Below the pieces are notes generated by a model. That model was not told the DNA's origin. It saw nothing but the letters and a program-made list of their open reading frames with translations, and did no database searches. Both the position numbers and the translations under genes were made by a program. DNA of 64,000 nucleotides from assembly GCA_021842465.1 (NCBI GenBank), contig JAKBZN010000002.1:1-64000 (forward strand). Direction: 5' to 3'. The stretch comes from Pseudomonadota bacterium. GTDB lineage: Bacteria; Pseudomonadota; Gammaproteobacteria; Burkholderiales; Burkholderiaceae_F. Positions 58,703 through 64,000 of the stretch are shown here, one piece after another (position 1 is the first letter of the stretch; the number at the start of each line of letters is the position of its first letter).

Positions 58703-61318
58703 ATGAGCAAAAAGACCCTCATCATCGCGGAAAAACCATCGGTTGCTGCCGACATCGCACGCGCGCTCGGCGGCTTCACGAAAGAGCAGGACTATTTTGA
58801 AAGCGACGAATACGTCCTGTCGTCCGCCGTCGGCCATCTCCTGGAACTGCACGCGCCGGAAGAGTACGAGGTCAAGCGGGGCAAGTGGAGCTTCGCCCAC
58901 CTGCCCGTCATTCCGCCGCACTTTGCTTTGCACCCGATCGAACGGTCCGAGGCGCGCCTCAAGCTGCTCGCCAAACTCGTCAAGCGCAAGGACGTCGGCG
59001 CGCTCATCAACGCGTGCGACGCGGGCCGCGAAGGCGAGCTGATTTTCCGATACATCGTCCAGCATGCCGGCGCCAAGCAGCCGATTCAGCGCCTCTGGCT
59101 GCAGTCGATGACCCCGGCCGCAATCCGGGATGCCTTTGCGCATCTGCGTTCGGATGAGGCGATGCAGCCGCTCGCCGACGCCGCCCGGTGCCGTTCCGAA
59201 GCCGACTGGCTGGTGGGAATCAACGGCACGCGCGCCATGACGGCGTTCAACAGCAAGGACGGCGGCTTCTTTCTTACCACCGTGGGCCGGGTTCAGACGC
59301 CGACGCTCGCGGTGGTCGTCGATCGCGAAGATCGCATCCGGAAATTCGTGCCGCGCGACTATTGGGAAGTGCGCGCGCAGTTCGGGTGTCGCGCCGGCAC
59401 GTACGAAGGGCGATGGATCGACCCCAAGTTCAAAAAGCCGGAGGACGACGCGGAAGCCCGGGCGGAACGGCTATGGAACCGTGCCGATGCCGATGCGATC
59501 GTCGCCGCCTGCCGCGGCCAGACCGGAACGGCAAGCGAAGAGTCCAAGCCGGCGACCCAGCAATCGCCGCTGCTCTTCGATCTCACCTCGTTGCAGCGCG
59601 AGAGCAATGCCCGGTTCGGTTTTTCCGCGAAGAACACCCTGGCGCTTGCGCAGGCGCTCTACGAAAAACACAAGGTCCTGACCTACCCCCGGACCGATTC
59701 GCGTGCGCTGCCCCAGGATTACATCGAAGTCGTGAAGCAGACGCTGCAGCTGATGACCGGGGACGGAACCGCTCCGTCGGGACGCGGGCGATCGAAGGCC
59801 AAGAGCGCGGCGGACGCCGGGATGGAGGGATTCGCGCAATATGCCGGCTTCGCGGCGACCATCCTGCAGAACGATTGGGTGCGTCCGAACAAGCGCGTGT
59901 TCGACGACTCGAAGGTGTCCGACCACTTCGCCATCGTTCCGACCCTGCAGGCGCCGGGAACCCTCTCCGAACCCGAGTGGCGCATCTATGACCTGGTCGT
60001 GCGGCGCTTCCTGTCCGTCTTCTATCCGGCGGCGGAGTATCTCGTCACCACGCGCCTCACGGAGGTGCAAGGCCACCGCTTCAAGACCGAGGGGAAGGTG
60101 CTCGTAAAGCCGGGATGGCTGGAAATCCACGGCCGCGACGCGCAGTCCGAGCAGGGGTCGCTGGTGGCGATCGAGTCCGGGGAGCCGATCCGCACCGAAT
60201 CGATCGATGCGCTTGCCCTGCAGACCAAGCCGCCGGCGCGATACACCGAGGCAACCCTGCTGTCGGCGATGGAGGGCGCGGGGAAACTGGTCGACGACGA
60301 CGAGCTGCGCGCGGCGATGGAGGGCAAGGGCCTGGGCACGCCGGCCACCCGGGCCGCGATCATCGAAGGGTTGCTTACGGAGCGCTACCTGGTTCGGGAC
60401 GGCCGCGAACTGCATCCGACCGCGAAGGCGTTCCAGCTCATGACGCTGTTGCGCGGATTGGGCGTCGACGAGTTGACGGCACCGGAGCTTACCGGCGACT
60501 GGGAGCAACGGCTGGCGATGATCGAACACGGCGCGCTGGATCGCGCGACGTTCATGCGCGACATCGCGACCATGACCAGCCGGATCGTCGAGCGGGCCAA
60601 GAGCTACGAGTCCGACACCGTGCCGGGGGATTACGCCACGCTGCGCACGCCGTGTCCGAAATGCGGCGCCGTGGTGCAGGAGAACTATCGCCGCTTTGCC
60701 TGCACCCACTGCGATTTCTCGATTCCGAAACATCCGGGTAGCCGGACGTTCGAGATCGAAGAAGTCGAGCAACTGTTGCGCGACCGCCAGATCGGACCCC
60801 TCTCCGGTTTCCGCAGCAAGATGGGCCGGCCGTTCTCGGCCGTGTTGAAGCTTTCCCCGGAGTTCAAGCTGGAGTTCGATTTCGGCAACGCCAACGATGC
60901 GGAAGACGGCGGCGCGGTCGATTTCACCGGATTGACCCCCCTTGGGCCGTGCCCGAAATGCGGCGCGGGAGTGTTCGAGCAGCCGATGGCCTACGTTTGC
61001 GAGAAATCGGTCGGGCCGACGCGCAGTTGCGACTTCCGTTCGGGGCGCGTCATCCTGCAGCAGCCGATCGAGCCCGAGCAGATGCGCAAGCTGCTCACCC
61101 AGGGCCGCACCGATCTGCTGCGCGGCTTCGTATCCAATCGAACGCGGCGCAAGTTCGCGGCGTTCCTGCTGACCAAGCCGGACGGCACGATCGGGTTCGA
61201 GTTCGAGCCCCGCGGCGCCGCGGCGTCCGCGGAGAAGGATGGCGAAGGGACGGCCAGGAAGCGGCCTGCGGCCCGCAAGACGATGTCGCGGGCGAAGAAG
61301 ACGGTGGCGGCGGAATAG
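58703..61318 (+). CDS. topB: DNA topoisomerase III
   Basis: This type IA topoisomerase of 871 residues decatenates DNA. It has the TOPRIM domain (LIIAEKPSVAADIARALGG, then NACDAGREGELIFRYI), the gate region (SEADWLVGINGTRAMT, VGRVQTPTLAVVVDRE) and the catalytic tyrosine in LTYPRTDSRALPQDY (Tyr328). GKGLGTPATRAAIIEGLL follows. C-terminal zinc elements are CPKCGAVVQENYRRFACTHC and CPKCGAGVFEQ, and the end is a basic tail (KRPAARKTMSRAKKT). The position next to dprA is common in betaproteobacteria. Confidence 0.97.
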   Translation: MSKKTLIIAEKPSVAADIARALGGFTKEQDYFESDEYVLSSAVGHLLELHAPEEYEVKRGKWSFAHLPVIPPHFALHPIERSEARLKLLAKLVKRKDVGALINACDAGREGELIFRYIVQHAGAKQPIQRLWLQSMTPAAIRDAFAHLRSDEAMQPLADAARCRSEADWLVGINGTRAMTAFNSKDGGFFLTTVGRVQTPTLAVVVDREDRIRKFVPRDYWEVRAQFGCRAGTYEGRWIDPKFKKPEDDAEARAERLWNRADADAIVAACRGQTGTASEESKPATQQSPLLFDLTSLQRESNARFGFSAKNTLALAQALYEKHKVLTYPRTDSRALPQDYIEVVKQTLQLMTGDGTAPSGRGRSKAKSAADAGMEGFAQYAGFAATILQNDWVRPNKRVFDDSKVSDHFAIVPTLQAPGTLSEPEWRIYDLVVRRFLSVFYPAAEYLVTTRLTEVQGHRFKTEGKVLVKPGWLEIHGRDAQSEQGSLVAIESGEPIRTESIDALALQTKPPARYTEATLLSAMEGAGKLVDDDELRAAMEGKGLGTPATRAAIIEGLLTERYLVRDGRELHPTAKAFQLMTLLRGLGVDELTAPELTGDWEQRLAMIEHGALDRATFMRDIATMTSRIVERAKSYESDTVPGDYATLRTPCPKCGAVVQENYRRFACTHCDFSIPKHPGSRTFEIEEVEQLLRDRQIGPLSGFRSKMGRPFSAVLKLSPEFKLEFDFGNANDAEDGGAVDFTGLTPLGPCPKCGAGVFEQPMAYVCEKSVGPTRSCDFRSGRVILQQPIEPEQMRKLLTQGRTDLLRGFVSNRTRRKFAAFLLTKPDGTIGFEFEPRGAAASAEKDGEGTARKRPAARKTMSRAKKTVAAE

Positions 61319-61395
61319 GCGCGACCACCTCAACGGGAACTGGTCGTCCTTGTCCTTGCCGTTCCCGGCCCCGTGACCGCGCCAAGGGAGCGAGT

Positions 61396-61564
61396 CGTCA
61401 TTGCGAGGGCGCAGCCCGAAGCAATCCAGTGCGTTTCCTGGATCGCCGCGGCCCTGCGGGCCTCGCGATGACGGGGGGGCGGGCCTCGCGATGACGGGGG
61501 GGCGGGCCTCGCGATGACGGGGTGCGGGCTCCGCGATGACGGGGAGGTGCGGGCCTCGCGATGA
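61396..61564 (-). repeat. Inverted copy of the dispersed palindromic element with tandem GGGCCTCGCGATGACGGGG units
   Basis: 61396-61473, read on the minus strand, starts CGTCATCGCGAGGCCCGCAG and ends CCTCGCAATGACG, matching 49082-49159 closely. Its outer end is repeated about four more times in units of 19-25 bp (GGGCCTCGCGATGACGGGGG with variable G runs) up to 61564. The element fills the space between topB and the convergent HDOD gene. Confidence 0.75.
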
Positions 61565-61578
61565 GGGGGACGTTCGGA

Positions 61579-62826
61579 TCAGACCAGCGCCAGCATCGAG
61601 TCCGCCATCGCGATGGCGCGCAGCAGGGACTTGTTGATGAGGTCGGGGTCAACCGGCGATTCGACCCCGACCGGGCCCGACTCGTCGGCGTCCGATTCGA
61701 GCGCAAGCACGGTTTCGAGGTAGGGACCGAGCGGCCCATCGCGGCGCAACAGGGCGGAGTTTGCCGTCTCCGGCAGATCGATCTCCCGGAGCAGCACGTC
61801 GAGATCCTGGCCGATGATCCGGTCCAGCAGCGTGAACGCGCCGACGATGAACGCTTCGTCCGCCTGGGCGGTCGAACGGGTGGCGGCGAGTACCAGCGCT
61901 TCCATGCAGTGGGCGCGCACCAGCGACACGAAGATCAGCGGCGTATTCTGGCCGTCCCGATTGGAAATCGCGAGCAGCAGGACCAGCCATTTGACCAGGC
62001 GGCCGTATCCGATCGATGCCACCGCCTGGCGCAGCGAAGTCGTTGGTCCGCCGCGGCGGAAGGCAGGGCTGTTCGCCAGCGTGAGCAGCATGTACGCCAG
62101 CAGGGGTTCGGCCTCGAAAACCTGCTCTACCGCGCGCAGGTCGGCATCCGTTTGCACCAGTCGCACCAGTTCGAGGATTGCCCGTTGCGACGGCGAAAAC
62201 CCGTGCTCCGCATCCGGCGCCTTGGAGCCCAAGGGCCATCCGATGACCGCGTGCGCGCCCCCATCCAAGGCCGCCGCGGCCTGGTCGAGCGATCCGGCAT
62301 CCAGCGACAACAGCGGAACCGGCAGTGCCGCCGCGCCCGCCCGGATGTCCGCGACGTGTCCGATCACGTATTGGAAGAACTGCAGGCCTTCGCGCTCCGG
62401 CAGCGCGCCGCTTGCCCGCAGGACGTGGCGCACGCCCTGCCGCCGGGTCTCGAAACGGACGCGGGTCCGCTCCTCGTCCCCCAGTTCGCTGTCGGGAACT
62501 TCGATGAGGACGTTGCGCGGTGCGGTCCAGCGTGCCATCGCCGCGTCATACGGGAAACCCTGTGGAGCAAGCACGACGAGTCCATGCGGAAACACGCCGT
62601 TTCCGCCGTCGGTGAATCCGCGCACCACGCCGCTCATCAGTCCGGACAGCGGTGCCGTATCGGCTGCGCCGCGTGAGCGCATCGCCAGGCGTACGCCGAC
62701 CGGACGTCGGCCCTGGCCGACGAGCATCTGCCACCGCATGGCGAGCGAGTCGAGGGCGAGCGGCGCACCGGCACCCGGATCGTCGCTTGGCGACGCGTCT
62801 TCCGATCTGGGAGGGAAATCAAACAA
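61579..62826 (-). CDS. HDOD domain signalling protein (YuxH-like, with degenerate EAL-type N-terminus)
   Basis: The 415-residue protein ends in an HDOD domain (AVEQVFEAEPLLAYMLLTLA, TSLRQAVASIGYGRLVKWLV, then AHCMEALVLAA and EAFIVGAFTLLDRIIGQDL), an HD-related output module that lacks catalytic residues. The first 200 residues resemble the EAL-like half of YuxH-type proteins, but no EAL or metal-binding motif is intact, so phosphodiesterase activity is unlikely. It probably acts as a regulatory scaffold in second-messenger signalling. Monocistronic, converging with topB and diverging from the SET gene. Confidence 0.85.
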   Translation of the reverse strand: MFDFPPRSEDASPSDDPGAGAPLALDSLAMRWQMLVGQGRRPVGVRLAMRSRGAADTAPLSGLMSGVVRGFTDGGNGVFPHGLVVLAPQGFPYDAAMARWTAPRNVLIEVPDSELGDEERTRVRFETRRQGVRHVLRASGALPEREGLQFFQYVIGHVADIRAGAAALPVPLLSLDAGSLDQAAAALDGGAHAVIGWPLGSKAPDAEHGFSPSQRAILELVRLVQTDADLRAVEQVFEAEPLLAYMLLTLANSPAFRRGGPTTSLRQAVASIGYGRLVKWLVLLLAISNRDGQNTPLIFVSLVRAHCMEALVLAATRSTAQADEAFIVGAFTLLDRIIGQDLDVLLREIDLPETANSALLRRDGPLGPYLETVLALESDADESGPVGVESPVDPDLINKSLLRAIAMADSMLALV

Positions 62827-62967
62827 GGCGCTACTCCGTATACTTTTCCAGCGGGATGCCCACTCTATCGGCGCGCCGCGGGGAAAAGTTGAAAGAGAAA
62901 ACGGATTAGTCCCTACCAGTTAATGCGATACTTCGGCGCGATTCTTAAGAAGCCGGGTTCCCGAGCC

Positions 62968-63549
62968 ATGCCCAAGTCCACCGCCAAGTCCATTGAGAAA
63001 GCCGTTTCCAGCGGCCGCAAGTCCTCTGCGAAAAAGACTGCCGCCCCGGCGCGCAAGTCCACCCGGACCGCGGCGGTCCCCGCGTCCGCCGCCCGCAAAG
63101 CCAAGATCGTGGTTCGCGATTCCGGCATTCATGGCCGGGGGGTTTACGCCGCCCGCGAGATCCGTGCCGGCGAACGCATCATCGAATACCGCGGGGAGGT
63201 CATTTCCTGGAAGGAAGCGGACCGCCGCCCGCCTTCGGATCCTGACGATCCCAGCCATACGTTCTTTTTTTCGCTGTCGGACGGCAAGCGGGTGATCGAT
63301 GGCTCGATCGGAGGGAATTCCTCGCGCTGGATCAATCACTCCTGCGCTCCGAACTGCGAAACGACGGAAACCGAATCGGGTCGCGTCTACGTCGAGGCGC
63401 TGCGTGACATCCACGCCGGCGAGGAACTCGTTTACGACTATTGCTTGATCATCGACGAGAAGATCACGAAGAAGTTGAAGAAGCAGTATCGGTGCCTGTG
63501 CGGTGCGGTCGATTGCCGCGGGACGATGCTGGCGAAGAAAAAAAAGTAA
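62968..63549 (+). CDS. SET-domain protein lysine methyltransferase with histone-H1-like N-terminal tail
   Basis: The 193-residue protein has a Lys/Ala/Ser-rich basic tail (MPKSTAKSIEKAVSSGRKSS, then KKTAAPARKSTRTAAVPAS, residues 1-48). A complete SET domain follows: GIHGRGVYAAREIRAGERII, EYRGEVISW, the pseudoknot SRWINHSCAPNCE, EELVYDYCLI with the catalytic Tyr, and a post-SET CLCGAVDCRGTM with cysteines for zinc. SET enzymes transfer methyl groups from SAM to lysines; the bacterial substrate is unknown. The tail could bind DNA or be an automethylation site (inference). An upstream ATG at 62923 would add 15 residues. Confidence 0.88.
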   Translation: MPKSTAKSIEKAVSSGRKSSAKKTAAPARKSTRTAAVPASAARKAKIVVRDSGIHGRGVYAAREIRAGERIIEYRGEVISWKEADRRPPSDPDDPSHTFFFSLSDGKRVIDGSIGGNSSRWINHSCAPNCETTETESGRVYVEALRDIHAGEELVYDYCLIIDEKITKKLKKQYRCLCGAVDCRGTMLAKKKK

Positions 63550-63578
63550 TTCGCCGCTGCCGCCCGACTCGCTCGGCC

Positions 63579-63803
63579 TCAGCGCTGCGGGGTGTTCTGC
63601 CGGCTTCCAAATGGCCGGTCGTCCAGGGTCATTACCGCCCGGAACAACGCGTGGGCAGTTTCCGCGACCACCAGCGCGAGCATGGTCGCGCATGCCGTTC
63701 GGATCGCCGCGCTGCCGAGCGCCATCATCGAATGCACCTCCGGCCCGGCAATCCATTCATAGGCGATTGCCGCGGCCAGCGAGAGCAGAATCCGAAAGCC
63801 CAT
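63579..63803 (-). CDS. Hypothetical small membrane protein
   Basis: A 74-residue ORF with two hydrophobic stretches: an N-terminal one with LLSLAAAIAYEWIAG and a central one with ACATMLALVVAETAHALFRAV. It ends in a polar tail (DDRPFGSRQNTPQR). No ribosome binding site is clear. It lies between the SET gene (convergent) and the DsbD-like gene on the same strand. Composition is plausible for a real small protein, but no family is recognised. Confidence 0.42.
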   Translation of the reverse strand: MGFRILLSLAAAIAYEWIAGPEVHSMMALGSAAIRTACATMLALVVAETAHALFRAVMTLDDRPFGSRQNTPQR

Positions 63804-63891
63804 GGTAGGCGCCTGTCATGCAAAACATAGGGGACGTCCCCTTTACCAATCGGCATTGGCGCTGTCGACTTGAGGGCTTCGGCTCGAGTGC

Positions 63892-64000
63892 CTACTGCAG
63901 GCGGTTCAGCGCATCCAGCACTACGGTTGTGGACAGGATCTCGGGCAGCAGGTGCGGGTCGCCGGAGCGGTTATAGACCACGTACATCGGTACGCCGCTG
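63892..64000 (-). CDS. C-terminus of a DsbD-like thiol:disulfide interchange protein (cut by window edge)
   Basis: Only the last 35 codons are inside: SGVPMYVVYNRSGDPHLLPE, then ILSTTVVLDALNRLQ and a TAG stop. The pattern G-V-P-x-Y-V-x-Y followed by L-P-E-I-L-(S/T)-x-x-x-V-L-x-A-L is the end of the thioredoxin-like domain of DsbD/ScsB-family membrane reductases, with the cis-Pro in GVP. The catalytic CxxC and membrane domain would lie outside the window. Confidence 0.6.
   Translation of the reverse strand, partial: SGVPMYVVYNRSGDPHLLPEILSTTVVLDALNRLQ

Noticed and set aside
63829-63840. Palindrome GGGGACGTCCCC as a regulatory site
   Set aside because: It is short and GC-rich with no promoter nearby; chance cannot be excluded.

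Overview
The window is a GC-rich (mostly about 65-70 percent by eye) chromosomal segment from a betaproteobacterium. Burkholderiales or a close relative is most likely. This is inferred from gene order: kdsD-kdsC-lptC-lptA-lptB-rpoN-hpf-hprK-rapZ, the mutM/dynamin/mutY block, the TPR lipoprotein-lolB-ispE-tRNA-Gln-prs-rplY-pth-ychF block, and the ntrY/ntrX-like-rsmB-fmt-def block. No rRNA, CRISPR array or complete prophage is present.

Layout. 1-4050 is an accessory zone. It holds the end of an IS66-like element at the left edge, a cluster of short inverted iterons, a low-GC membrane-protein ORF, a decayed metallophosphoesterase fragment, a HigB/HigA-like toxin-antitoxin pair with a palindromic operator, and REP-like repeats. 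4059-11097 carries moeB, a sulfotransferase, a LuxR-type regulator, a kinase-receiver-kinase hybrid with a divergent response regulator, and an orphan protein resembling the TraU-like PFL_4710 family of integrative conjugative elements. 11094-18873 holds ftsE-ftsX-bioC, then ppk-sixA facing ppx (polyphosphate synthesis and breakdown), then ftsY. 18999-21667 is rsmD-coaD-ferredoxin-DUF418.

21768-38219 is mostly housekeeping on the minus strand (ychF, C13-type peptidase, pth, rplY, prs, tRNA-Gln, ispE, lolB, TPR lipoprotein). It is interrupted by the plus-strand mutM-dynamin-mutY repair cluster, then continues with rapZ, psiF, hprK and hpf. 38276-43594 contains rpoN and the LPS export and Kdo genes, which couple outer-membrane biogenesis with sigma-54 and PTS-type regulation. 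43823-49221 has a membrane protein, a DsrC-family protein without its redox cysteines, a diguanylate cyclase and a UvrA lacking its insertion domain. 49222-55975 is a tightly packed def-fmt-rsmB-DUF4390-ntrY-ntrX-like operon. 56319-63549 carries the LysM protein, dprA, topB, a minus-strand HDOD protein and a SET-domain methyltransferase with a histone-H1-like tail. The right edge cuts a DsbD-like gene.

Most of the window is conserved core genome. Less ordinary features are a UvrA with a clean loss of the insertion domain, an FtsE whose ATPase motifs have decayed, a ppk frame with no ATG, GTG or TTG start, an orphan conjugation gene, a cysteine-less DsrC homologue, a SET protein with a Lys/Ala-rich tail, and dispersed palindromic repeats that are expanding in tandem or have been captured as gene ends. 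All calls come from reading the sequence; no database search was run.
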